From the NCBI GenBank assembly GCA_020543525.1, contig JAHYIO010000042.1:62001-126000 (forward strand): DNA of 64,000 nt. The letters are read 5' to 3'. Below are positions 11,131 through 22,376 of this stretch, piece after piece. Made by a program: the position numbers and the translations under genes. The DNA is from Coriolopsis trogii. Lineage: Eukaryota > Basidiomycota > Agaricomycetes > Polyporales > Polyporaceae. Positions within the stretch are counted from its first letter, which is position 1. Every line of letters begins with the position of its first letter. Under the pieces are notes generated by a model. The model was not told the origin of the DNA. It did no database searches and worked only from the letters and a program-made list of their open reading frames with translations.

Positions 11131-12108
11131 TCAGTATCCAGCTGCACCAGGAGCGGCGTCTCCCTCGCGTTTCAGGCGGAGCAACACCTCCTTGAAGCGG
11201 GTGAGGTCGGTGGAACCAGGGCCAGCACGAGCAATGGTCTTGCTCTGCGAGTTCTGGAGTTCAATGATATCACAGATCCGCTGCCACGTCGTGCCCTGAG
11301 AGAGCGATGCAGACAAGTCAGCGAGGAATTCCTCCTCGTGCTCCCTGTATGCGCGCAGTCATCGTGCAGACGTGAGCGACTGAAGTATGGCGACGGATGA
11401 CATGACGCACTTGTTTTCCCGGATGTTCCGCTCCTTCTTGGCAGCATACTCCTCGTAGAACTGGTCAATGGCGCGCTCGGCCTTGCCAATGGTTTCTTGC
11501 CGCTTGGCCCTTGAGGCCTCATCGCGAGCCTTGATCTCCTCGGCTTGCTTCTCCCGCCATGCCCTGTACACCACATGTCAGCTAGGAGTGGAGTGCCAAT
11601 GGTGAAGGACCGCACTTAATGACCTCAGGCTCGTCCTCCTCCAATGCATGGTTCAGTATAGGCGTCGAGGAGTACGCGGGCTGCGGCGCAAATGTGGGGG
11701 TTTGACCGAAGAGGGGCTGCTGCCTTGGGGGCGAGACTGCTTGCTGCACAGCGCATGAACCTCTGCAGTGTACACGAGTGCAGGACCACGTACCTGAGGG
11801 ACCTCGATGTCCGGGAACTCGCTTTCGAACTTCTCGATTTCATCGTCGCCGGTGACCTTCACCGCCGCCGTCCTGGACGCGGGAGGGCTACTGAAGTCAT
11901 CAAAGGAAAAGCTGCCCGACGCGCTGAGCGGGGGCGCGACGGGCGGCGGAACGGAGATGTCGCCAGAGCCGTCTAATGAGATTTCGGGGAATGCAGAGGC
12001 TGCAGCGTCGAAGTCAATGTCGCCGCCAGCGGTGGCATAGGTGCCACCAGTCGGGGTGCCAAAATCTTCGCCCAGGACCTCGCTCTCGCGCTGCAGGAAG
12101 TCGCTCAT
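11131..12108 (-). CDS. Clathrin light chain
   Basis: Binds the clathrin heavy chain hub and regulates coat assembly at the plasma membrane and trans-Golgi. Start at 12108 (MSDFLQRESEVLGEDFG). The N-terminal half is low-complexity and acidic, with SGSFSFDDFSSPP and DDEIEKFESEFPDIEVPQ (the conserved ExFESEFP-type segment). Exon 2 carries PTFAPQPAYSSTPILNHALEEDEPEVIK. Exon 3 is the basic, helical heavy-chain-binding part (AWREKQAEEIKARDEASR, KAERAIDQFYEEYAAKKERN). The last exon has TTWQRICDIIELQNSQSKT and DLTRFKEVLLRLKREGDAAP, the conserved end of fungal light chains. Four exons join without frame breaks. Length about 240 residues is normal for fungi. Confidence 0.9.
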
Positions 12109-12665
12109 GGCTGTCGGTGGGGTCGTCGTCGTCGTCGCAGCTGGCGTTGGCGATGCGCGCTCCGCAGGCTAATGGCGGACAAACACATGTAAACAACGCG
12201 CTATACACTGAGCGCCGAGAGCGCGTCCTCAGGCCTCAGTCTTCGCCGTCGTCGCATCCGGTGTACTCGAACTTGTCGTCATCTTGCTACATATGCTTCG
12301 AATACTAGCGACGCCCTGGGTCTCGAACATGCCTTCTGACCTTGCGTGTTGTCTGCCGTCTAGGCCAAGAGTGCTTAGATCAGGTACGAGTATCGCTTTC
12401 ACCTCGACTCGAGGCTGCGGCCATGCGCATAGTCAGCTCTTACCTGCGTTTTTGCTATCATTCTGTTGGACAACGCATGCCAGGACACGTATTATGAAAG
12501 CTTTAGGCGTCTTCGATATGGAGGGCGCGACAAGCGTCGACTAAGGGAGTTATTGTATGTCTGCTATTGTTCTCCGCCTCGCGCTTTGCGAGACCCGCCC
12601 CGACATAAAGCCCTCAAAGAGTATACCCAACCTCTGCTCTTTCTCTTTGCACCCTCACGACCATC

Positions 12666-14385
12666 ATGAACTACCCTCCTACTGACTCACGATATGACTG
12701 GGATCGTCATCCACAGCGGCACCCTCCTCCTTCCATCACTGTTCCTCCCGGCTACTCGGCTTCAGACTACACCCTCCAGCAAGGCAGGAACTCTCACTCC
12801 GATTGCACATACTCTATCACTCTCAAGTCGCCTACGAGGGACGTTGAGCTTGGAAAGCAGCAATTCGACTCACCAACACCACCCATCACTCGTCGTTTCA
12901 CCCACCGTATCACTCAGACGTGGAACACTCTCAGGATGTATCCGACGGGACGCAAATCGGGTCTCATACCCATGCAGGAGCCGCCTCTCAACAAGCTCCC
13001 GCCGCTCCGCCCGTGTTGTGAGCACTGTGAGGCTAGGAACGATCGGCGTAGACGACGGATGGTCCTCTTCGTCGCCCTGGTCATCTTCCTCCTCTTCTTG
13101 TTTGGGAACATCATCTTCCTGAACGTTCGGATTGTACGCCTCTCATCCCAAGCCACGTCAGTCCTGCCTCCTGCCACAAGCACTGCACCGACTAACATGT
13201 CGAGCTTGCTCTCCACGGACGCTCAGCAGTGTCTCTCCCAGTACACTCTGAACGCCCCATCCGACCCTCAGTCGTATCCTTGTTCGACCTGCCTCTCCGT
13301 ACTACAGGGTGTTCCTTCAAGTTTCAAGGAAAACGACCCTAAGGATGGCGAGCAGGTGCAGAATGCGATACAATTCTGTGGTCTCAGGAGCGTGTTCGAG
13401 AGCGCCGGGAGCGCCGGACAACTGGCGTTGTCCCATAGCGGATGGGCTCAGGACGTCCGATTCTGCGCATGGCAAGGGGTGCGGTGTGATGGATTTGGTC
13501 GCGTATCGTCAATGTGCGTCATCGGACTGCTTTCTTCCATCTTCAAGTATACTCATTCCTCGCAGACAACTATCGTTTCCCGCCGTACCGGCCAAGATAC
13601 CTGACGAGTTGACTGCCCTGACTGGTTTGACCAGCCTTCAAGTTATTGGCGACACCAATGTGCCAGGTGAGTGTAGTGTCTATGCACTGGGCTGTCTCCC
13701 ATTCTCATTCATTTACAGCGGGCGATCTTCCTGCGGACTTGAAGTCGCTGAGCGCACTAACAACGCTTCATCTCGAGGCAACAGCCGTCAACTCGATACC
13801 ATCAACGACGTTGAATGCGCTGGGCAACCTTACCACTCTTACGCTGGTGAAGAACAACAAGATGACAAGTGATATGACTCCTGGGCTCTCTTCGTTGGCA
13901 TTGCGGAATCTGTGAGTGATCGTCTGTTACCTCGCCCACAAACCCCATCTGAGCTGTCCACAGTGTGATCAACGGCCAGACTCTCACCACCAACCCGGTA
14001 TCGGCCCTCCTCTCAGGTCCTGCAGCTCGCTCACTCCAAACCCTGTACGTGTCTCATCCTCGCGACCAATAGTGCACATCGCTGACCTTCCGCCTCCAGT
14101 GACCTCTCGTCGACCTCCCTGTCCGGCAACCTTCCCTCTGATCTCTCCGGCTTCTCCTCGCTGGTCGAGCTTCACCTCGACAACAACTCGCTTACGAGCC
14201 CGCTCCCCGCCCAATTTCCGGCATCGCTCCAATCGCTCACGCTCACAAACAACCCGCAGCTGGAAGGCCAGATAGCGTCCGGAACCTCTTTCTGTGCTCT
14301 CCCGGCGTCGCAGCTACAGACGTGCGACGCGCGCGGGACCGGGCTGAGCGTCCTTGGGGACTGCGGCGTGTGCCAGTTCGTATGA
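12666..14385 (+). CDS. Leucine-rich-repeat protein with a single internal membrane anchor
   Basis: The ATG at 12666 starts a long proline/serine-rich N-terminal region (about 130 residues) ending in Cys-rich CCEHCEARNDRRRRR. A strong transmembrane helix follows (MVLFVALVIFLLFLFGNIIF, about residues 137-156). The basic stretch in front predicts a type II topology with the repeats outside. The outer part has a Cys-containing cap (CSTCLSVLQGVP, CAWQGVRCDGFGRV), as in plant-type LRR N-caps. Leucine-rich repeats are then spread over short exons: LTGLTSLQVI, LKSLSALTTLHLEAT, LGNLTTLTLVKNN, FSSLVELHLDNNSL, SLQSLTLTNNPQLEG. It ends with CALPASQLQTCDARG and CGVCQFV. Role unknown; extracellular recognition or adhesion is an inference from domain type. 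Confidence 0.75.
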
Positions 14386-15212
14386 AGGCTGATGCTGGTT
14401 CCGTCAGTCTATCAACCACCGGTGCCTTCGGTGCTTTCGTTTCTCTCTGGCTTTCTGTGCGCTATCATACGTTATGCTTCTCGTCTTCCGCGCCCCTAGC
14501 GGGTGGAAGGTAATCTCGGACTCTCGGACGCTCTCGATGGGCGGCACGTTAGATTAGATAGTTTACCACGAACCTTTGCATGCTTCACGACTGTGACGAA
14601 CCCCTCGTTTGTATTGTTATCCGCGATGTGTAGCATTCCGCGACTCCTCTCGTTTACTAGGTAGTACGTTCGCTGTCTCTGCCAAATCATTATGTAGCAT
14701 ACGGACTCGTTTATGGGTGCATACCATACTCTGAAAATGTCCGTTCGTAGGATGTCGAAGAAGATGCTTGCAGGATGCCGGACCACGGTGGTCCGAGGTC
14801 CTTGCTTGTGATTATGACGACGAACGAACATGATGTCGCTCCGCCCTATAATAGTGTACGTCTGAAGCCTCTGTCGCCAGTGAGTGCGAAGGCAGGACGT
14901 CCGCCTCACGGGTGGCTACAAGAACATATGTAATGGAGGCGATCCTCGTCAACACGTTGTGAGGTCGGCACAAGGGAACCTGATCCTGATCATCGCGCCA
15001 GGTAGGCCCGCCAGAACGGGCGCATAAGAGCCGGTTTCGTCCGTGTAGCAGTGACGGCGCAAAGTCGTGAACCACCAGGCCTCCAGGTCCAAGCGGATGG
15101 ATCAGGTCAGGCGGGGAGTATGGCTTTGCCACCCTACTCCGGGTCTGTCGGCGTATTTCCGACGACCACGGTGCCGCGAGCGTCGAAGCATCGAAGGCAG
15201 GGATAGAGGACA
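14386..15212. other. Convergent intergenic region, no gene seen
   Basis: Lies between the ends of two genes that point toward each other. The longest minus frame (14496-14909) shows no family features. Probably 3' UTRs and spacer. Confidence 0.45.
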
Positions 15213-16714
15213 CTACTTCGTTGCATGCCCATGCCCAACCGAGCCCTCCTCAGCGTCGCCGTCGGCAGAGTGCCTGGAGATGTCCAGCGAGATCGTCTGC
15301 AGCGGGACCGCCGCTCGCCCTCGCCCTCTCCCGCCAACGCCGATGGTGGAGCTCGAGATCGAGTCGCGGTCGTGCTCGTGCTCGTGCGGTGGCCCGGCGG
15401 TCGAGACAGGCATCGCCCAGCGGATCGTTGCGGTGCCCGGGCGCGAGTCCTGGTCCCAGCCGAGCCCGACGCGGACGTTGATGAGCATGAAGGTGATGCC
15501 GGTCACGACGGGGCCGCAGCCGGAGCCTATGGTCTCCAGTGGGGATTTGGCGAGGTACCAGGCGAGGTAGATCGCAACCCAGGCGCTGCGAGGGCGCGTC
15601 AGGTGAGCGCTGACGGAGCGATGAGCGAGGGAGGAGGAGAGGGTGCGTACGTGTATAGTCCGGCGCTCTCGATGAAGATGGCCAGCCCTTCCTGTGCGGC
15701 AAATGATGCGGGTCAGCAGTCGGTACTGATCCAAGGATGAAGAGACTCACGAGTAGATTGCGGCCTCTCTTCAGTACTCCTGTGCTTCTCAGCAGACGGT
15801 TCGACTTCCAGATGCGACACGCGATTGCTACTAATGAATGACAGGGTAAGTTATGGTCAGCGAGTCGTGAAATGCTGCGTACCAGTCCCATATACATTTG
15901 TGCTGTACATCCGTCAGTAAAGGTCTTCTGATAGCCCATAAGCACTTACCAGAACGTCGCGAGGCAGTTCGCAACGATCCACCGTTCGAGCTCGGTAGCA
16001 AACACGCTCGTACTCGAGTGCGAGACAGCAAATTGACGGATCATCCCGCTCGCTGTCACTTGATAACCTGATGTGAGATACTATGAGCATCGCAGACAGT
16101 GGGGCACTCTCACCGACGAGCACTCCAGTGCAGAGCAGTGGAAACAGAACGATGCCCAGCTTGCGTCCCCAAACTAGCCACACGCGGTAAGTCTAGCCAA
16201 TCACGCAAGTAAGCAAGAAGCGAGCGAGGAATCAATCAGCATATGATCGTTCAGCTTACAATGATCATGTCACCCCAGAGCATCGCCAGAGTCAGCAGAA
16301 CGACCCGCGCGACCTGGGTGTCCTCGTGCAAGTCGGTGAGGAAGGCAGCTGTCGCAGACGTGCTCTCGTCGTGCTTCGTGACGGCAACAACCAGGCGGCG
16401 TGCGGAAACGATGAAATGCTGCGATGTCTATGAGCTTCATGGTCGAACAACAGGGGAAAAGCACGCGCGCTCACAGCCGTCACTGTGAGCATGAGCAAGA
16501 GGTTTGCCAGGAGGAGCGGGGAGTTACGCGACTTCCAGAGAGTGAGGAGCCATCTCTGCAGCGACCTGTCGCTAGTCTCCGACGCGACGCCCAGCGCGAT
16601 GCGTCGGCGCTGTACAAGGAGTACCAACGAGGCCAGTGACACGACCACGAATACACCGAACAGTGTGAACTCGAGGAAGCCGGATACGAGGTTGGCTGTG
16701 ACGACGCTGATCAT
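15213..16714 (-). CDS. Uncharacterised multipass membrane protein, copy A
   Basis: Start at 16714 (MISVVTANLVSGFLEFTLFG), followed by hydrophobic segments GVFVVVSLASLVLLVQRR and NSPLLLANLLLMLTVTA. The next exons read VVAVTKH, AAFLTDLHEDTQVARVVL, LTLAMLWGDMIIV, and VWLVWGRKLGIVLFPLLCTG. Then come RIWKSNRLLRSTGVLKRGRN and a final exon with YLAWYLAKSPLETIGSGCG, GITFMLINVRVGLGWDQD and a cytoplasmic tail PLQTISLDISRHSADG..GHATK. This adds up to about seven helices. The pattern matches a common but unnamed Polyporales membrane protein family (recalled, not searched). Copy B at 40672 shares the same exon blocks and tail. Seven-helix proteins of this kind are sometimes called receptor-like, but nothing here proves it. 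Confidence 0.72.
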
Positions 16715-17668
16715 GAGAGGAGCTGCATGGAAGAGTGGAAGAGTCGCGAGCGCGACGGACGGGGAGGTACTTAAGCTCAGAGCGCAGATGCGGCCAGGGT
16801 CAGCTTCAAATGCATCAAGCCGCAAGCGAGGACCTCGTGGGGACTAAGTATTTAGCTGGCAGATCGACGCCAATCCTCGTGCAGCTTCTATCACTGGCGT
16901 CGAAGATCAATGATTATGATATGACGCAGTATAAGCTAAACACTCGAGACTCTGGATGTAAGTACATAGCAACAACGATGGTGCGGGGCCGCCGGCATGT
17001 GGAGAAGATCGTTGTATCCAGTCCAGCCGAAGAGCGTACCAGGGTGGTACTTACCCAGCAACAGCGCTACATGGCGTGTATATCCTCTGGGCAAGTAAGT
17101 GGATTCACTCACAAGCTGTAGGTATCCGACGTTTACACGGAAAAAGCAGGGAATTGAGCAGCAACATGTCAGATGTGCTGATCAGAACGTGGGTCGGCCT
17201 TCGTCAGAGTAGTCAAAGACAAGGAGACCATACCTAATTGGGAAAATCCCGATCGCCTCTGGGCGCCAAGTGTGCGGCGGCCAGTGGCCACGACGACGGC
17301 GCTCACACCACGCTAAGCATCGCACGCATGACGATTTGAAAACTGGTCAATGTAAGTCGCTGAGTATTCCAGAATCCACCACCCTCAACCGATAGCGCTT
17401 TTCTATCGAAACGGATCATAAACTCCCTGCCATCATCGCATTCTCATCGAAGTCGTTCCAACTGCGCACTTTCTACCAAGTCAAACCTTCAAATTGCTTG
17501 CGTTCTTGAGATCCGAACGTCTTGCAAGATAGTCATGCCTATGTAACATTTCCGTCACTACTCGAGGTCAGTGAGGAAAGAATAGGCGGTAATACATTGA
17601 AGTCACGACAGTTTATTAACTTCGAATGTTGCAGGGCTCGGAATATTGGCAGTTTGCTCCAACCTCAG
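16715..17668. other. Intergenic region, no gene seen
   Basis: Upstream side of copy A and downstream side of the reductase gene. Only short frames without motifs. Confidence 0.4.
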
Positions 17669-19322
17669 CTATTGGCAATTCCCAGCCATCGCCTGAACGC
17701 TCTTGAACGTGTCGACCGCGCACTCTCCCAAGTTTCTGAACTCCTTCAGCTTCAGAACACACTTAGCCTTGGAGGAGTCGCAAAATGGGCCCGGAAACGC
17801 GAACGGCGGCGCGCTCGGGTTCCCTCGGACAACACCTTCCAGGTCGGGAGCCGTCGCGTACACAGCATCGTCTGTGCCCACATATCAGTCCGTGTAGCAC
17901 ACAAGAAATGCGAGCTACGGATGAACGCACAAAGGTTCTGGTACGTGTATGCGCCTGAAAACTAGTCGTCAAGTACGAATTTCGCAGACACATGAGGTAT
18001 GGGCATACCTGCGTCGAGGATGAACCGCTCGTCTCCTGCGGCTTCGATCTGAAGCGCGGCGACGAATGCGTCCGCAACGTCGCGGACGTCTATATACTCC
18101 GATGCGTAGTCGTTCACCTTGTCGTCGTCTCGCGGCGTTGTGAGCTGTCGATACATGATCTTGGAAGAGAGATTGAGATCGTCTATAGTCTTCCACTGTG
18201 GGGTGCATGGTGAGTACTCATCATATACATTGCTCAGCGCCACGATGAAGTCACATACGCTGTGGATAGCAGGCTGAGGATCGAAGAACGAGACCATGAG
18301 TTGATGCTGCAACTACAGAAAACCTCGGAGCATACGCCAAATATCTGCGGGGGGAGATCAGCGTGGCCCTACAGGATTCATGACCCATCGTACCCATGCT
18401 GGAAGAATCCGTGTGGCGTCCCATCCAATCTCACTCTTATGCTCCTCGACAAAGTCGACAACCGCGCGTTCGGCCAACACTTTGCTAGCGCGGTACAGGG
18501 CCTGACCTCCCGCCCCACTACCCTTCTCATTGACCAGTGCTAGATCCTTGTTGGCCCAGTCGTCCTATTGCCATGGTCTCATGAGGTCAGTTTCTCATTC
18601 CATCGGAAGTTTGGCATCGCGGACCTCAATGTACACGTGGAAGATATCCTCGTGGCCAAGCATCGCCTGTGCAGACGACATATAGATGAAGCGCTTCACA
18701 TTCTTCCTGTGGCGGCGCGCCGAACGGTGTCAGCAGTCCTGACGCGAACATGAGCAAGGTGAGTACTGACCCATGCCGGCGCATGCTTTCAAGAAGGTTG
18801 ACTACGCTGTCTGTGTTAGGCCCCAAGATCGCTATAGGCGTCGAGAGTGAGGTAAGCTGACATCTCCGAAACTATGATGTATTTGCACTTACCACCAGGA
18901 TCAGGATTGTCAGACAGCTCTGCGACACCAGCCTGTGACCGAGCCATAGGAGGCGTGGACGTGAGTATGCCCGATGGAAGAATGAGAACTGATGAACGAC
19001 ACGCACAACATGCACCACAGCACTGATTGAGTCGTCAAGGATGCCATCGAATGCATCCGGCTGCGCGAGAGCAACGGGCGTAAGCAACGAATGCACGCGG
19101 ACTGCCGGAGATACCCACTCTGGCTATATCGGGTACAACCACGGTCGTGAAGCGATCACCGTGAGCTTTGAAGAGAGCAGCGACGTGCGCGGCCTTCTGC
19201 TCAGAACGGACGGTACCGCGTACGGCATATCCATTCTCGAGAAGGGCTCGCGCTATCCAGACACCACTGAAACCGGTAACACCAGTTACGAGAACTGTGG
19301 CGGGAGGCTGCACCGCGGGCAT
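17669..19322 (-). CDS. NAD(P)-dependent epimerase/dihydroflavonol-reductase-like protein
   Basis: An extended short-chain dehydrogenase of the DFR/ketoreductase type, expected to reduce a carbonyl substrate with NADPH. Start at 19322 (MPAVQPPATVLVTGVTGFSG): the Rossmann glycine motif VTGVTGFSGVWIARALL is at residues 11-27. Later blocks are EQKAAHVAALFKAHGDRF, DAFDGILDDSISAVVHV, LGPNTDSVVNLLESMRRHG, NVKRFIYMSSAQAML, and the catalytic YRASK (YxxxK) in GGQALYRASKVLAERAVVD. Then GWDATRILPAW and the C-terminal DYASEYIDVRDVADAFVAAL and ERFILDAG; the end is at 17669 (QAMAGNCQ). About eight exons. The join between the first exon (ending near VVVPDIARVG) and the DAFDG exon does not resolve into one phase with a standard donor. 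Either an atypical splice site or a small lesion is present. Confidence 0.78.
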
Positions 19323-20319
19323 GATTTTGCTGCAGCGAGAGCGATTGAGGACGTGGAGGACCGCTGGCAAGATGCTCGTATTTATATGGCTCAACGCTCG
19401 CGCTCAGAATCACTGCTGATATCATCGCCCGCCCGGCATGGCGCGGATATATGTGGTTGGAGGCAGCACCCAATTGCGCCCACAGAATGTGCCCGCGCTG
19501 ACCAAGGATAGATTTGTTTCAAGACCGCCCGCTGGAGCCCGTAGCCTTTGCACGAACTGGAAATAACAGTAGGGGTATTCGCATTTGTCGTTGCAGACTG
19601 ACAACCTAAACTCTGTAGGAGCTTGGTCAAGTACTCTCTCAATGCGTGCGTTCGACAGACTCTCCGCAGAATGGGCGGCTCGCATCGTAGACTGCTTGCC
19701 CTTCTGGCGTGAAAATACTACATCGCTACTGCGATAAGCTAACCATGTCAGTCCTCCCCGCCCGTGTCTCAACAAGGGTCAGACTCCGTAATTGCTCCGT
19801 AAGGTCTGGTCTGTCTGCCAGTGGGTCAGGATATCGTGTCTGTGAAATATTGATGAAGGCTCTCTTCACGAAAGCCACACACCGGTTACACGCTGGCATG
19901 GGGCTCATGTGTGGTAGAGTTGTCTGTACCCATCCAGCGTATGAATGCCTTGACATAGTAGATGATAGATGAATTGACCCGCAGAGAGACAGTTTGTATT
20001 GCTGCGGTAGCCCGGTGAGCGGCACAATCGATACTTCGCATCTCTCTGAGTCTATTCGACCCAATGGCTCCAGTTCTGTCTTCTCTGAGTCAAATGGGTC
20101 GTGAAATTAACGAGTTTAGACTCTGTATGCACGCGCGGAAGGCCGGGGCGGGATCTTTCCCAATATGGAGTTACGGATCGGGACGCGGCGGGCTTGGCGA
20201 AAAAGCGCGGTCATCCAACATGGTCATCCGCATGATGGCTGCCTCACAGTGGATCGCTACAATACTTCTTGTCAAGACGCGTCTTGGGCCCCTCATTGCC
20301 CTCGCGACACCTGTCCAGC
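19323..20319. other. Divergent intergenic region, no gene seen
   Basis: About 1 kb between two outward-pointing genes, presumably holding both promoters. Frames on both strands are short and unconvincing. Confidence 0.4.
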
Positions 20320-22124
20320 ATGGCTCGTGTATCTCTTCGCCAGGGAGCCCGCCTCAGGCAGCGCACGCCGCGTGACGCGTTCCCCTCTCCGTTCGCCTTC
20401 AACAAGCACGAGCCGATCGCTCTCGTCCAACTCCGCATGCATTGGTTTTCGGGCAAGATTCGTTCAAAGCCGAACTGGTGGGAGAAGGTCAACGATCCCG
20501 ACATCGTCGCCAAGTGGCGTCAGGAAATAGTCGAGCAGGATAGCACATTCGTAGACCAATTCTGGGGAGGAGAGAAGCGCGTAGAGGAGCCTGACGAAGA
20601 CCACCCCAAGCCATGGCCCCGCGACCCCATCACCAGCGCCCAGCTCGAGTATATCTTTGAAGAACTTCAGTACGTCGCCTCGCAGCGCGACCCCGTTAGT
20701 GGGATATTTGTGAGCATCTAGGAGAGTGACTCCACTTTACCATCTGACCCATGAGTGCACAGGCGACTGCCGTTCACGGAGTATACGAGTCGCGATCGCT
20801 CATCGCTGCTGAGGCCAAGGACGAGCTTGTCCGAGGCGTGTCACTTCTTGAATCCGTGCCAGAAATCGAGAAGGATTGGCACCCAGGGTCGAATCAACAA
20901 GTGCTTGACCTGGTTCACCCATCGCTGTACTGCTTGCGCATCGGCAAGTCCTACGTCCGCAAGAAAGATCCGATCGACGGTATATCCGTCGAGATCCTCA
21001 CGGGCGAGGCTTACGCTGCTCTTCGGGAGGATCTCCAGGAGCGCTCGAGTCGGGAACCTCCTCGCTGGGCTGTCTCCGAGACATATCAATGGCTCCCGAC
21101 GGACTTCGAGGTATCCGCGACGGGGGAAGTTAAAGCTCTGGGATACATCAACAACTTGCATCCGACGCAACATGGCGCATTGTATCCTCCCATCACGTCG
21201 ATCCTCACTCGATTCATTCCCCTCTTCGAGCGCGTGCTCTCGGACTCGCTGTCTGCTGACCCCGCGCTCGCCGTTCAGCCTGATCCTCGGACATGGTACG
21301 ACGCGGTCGAAGAGCCCGAATTCGATGACGAGCACTACGACGAGCTTTATGAAGAATGGTGGGGGAAAGCTCGATGGCCGGAAGTACCGGAATGCATGGC
21401 CTTTGCGCCGCAACCTCCTGAAGAGCGTGTGGAGTATGCGCTCAAGGGACGGAAGTTGCAGGTGATCGTGAAGCTGGCGAACATCGTTCTCACTCCTGAA
21501 CGTCCCGAGTATCCCGGTGGATCATGGCATGTCGAAGGTATGGCGAACGAGCGCATCGTCGCCACCGGGCTGTATTACTACGCCTGCGAGAACATCACTG
21601 AGTCACGGCTTGACTTCCGCATGACGGTTGGGACCGAGGGCGGCTATGACATGCCGTACGAGCAGAGCGACTATCGCGGCTACCGCACCGTATACGGGTT
21701 CGCCGGCGAGGATTCGCTCAACCAACCGCTGGGACATATTGTCGCCGAGGAAGACAAGTGCGTCGCATTCCCGAACGTCTACCAGCACCATGTGGATGCC
21801 TTCAAACTCGCGGACCGGTCAAAACCTGGGTTCAGGAAGATCTTGTGCTTTTTCCTTGTCGATCCGGAGACGGAGATCTTGTCGACGACGGACGTTCCGC
21901 CCCAGCAGGCGGACTGGCCATTGGTCGAGATGGACGAAGTCCTAGCGCTGGAGAAGCTCCCGCAGGAGCTGTTCGATATGGTCGTGAACCATGTCAAAGA
22001 GGGGACGATAACGCGCAAGGAAGCGGAGGAGGACCGTGCGTTGTTGATGCAGGAGCGGTCGCAGTTTGTGAAGGAACATAACGAGTTTGTGTATGAGGTT
22101 GAGTTCAACATGTGTGAGCACTAA
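20320..22124 (+). CDS. DUF4246 family protein
   Basis: Two exons: 20320-20694 and 20763-22124, with a GTTAGT..CACAG intron of 68 nt joining VASQRDP to ATAVHGVYESR in phase 0. The product is 578 residues. Family landmarks are an N-terminal PSPFAFNKHEPIALVQLRMH, then ELQYVASQRDP, WHPGSNQQVLDLVHPSLYCL, ETYQWLPTDFEVS, YINNLHPTQHG, and the C-terminal core. That core has YPGGSWHVEGMANERIVATG and FPNVYQHHVDAF. The H-x-E in WHVEG and the distal His in the QHHVDAF block look like the metal triad of a 2-oxoglutarate/Fe(II) oxygenase fold; this is inference, since DUF4246 has no proven activity that I know of. The acidic loop (EEPEFDDEHYDELYEEWW) is typical. Complete and unbroken. Confidence 0.88.
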
Positions 22125-22376
22125 ATAGGAATAGGTATGGGCCACGAGACGAGATCTTCTTCTATATATTGTGTATTTGCACTTTCGGTCCCGAAGGTCA
22201 CCTTGCATGTCGAGAACTATTGGCGTTGAGTAGAGTAAGCCTGATGAGGCAATTCCCGACGCGCAGTCTGAACATGTGATTCACCCGCGTTGAATATGTC
22301 AGACACTGCCTTGCGACCCATTCCCCAGACTTCCCCACATCCAACCCCAGTATCGACCAACAGAACTCGTTACTTC

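Noticed and set aside
15225..15740. 171-codon plus-strand frame rich in Arg, Ala and Val
   Set aside because: Antisense to the last exon of membrane protein copy A; no family features.
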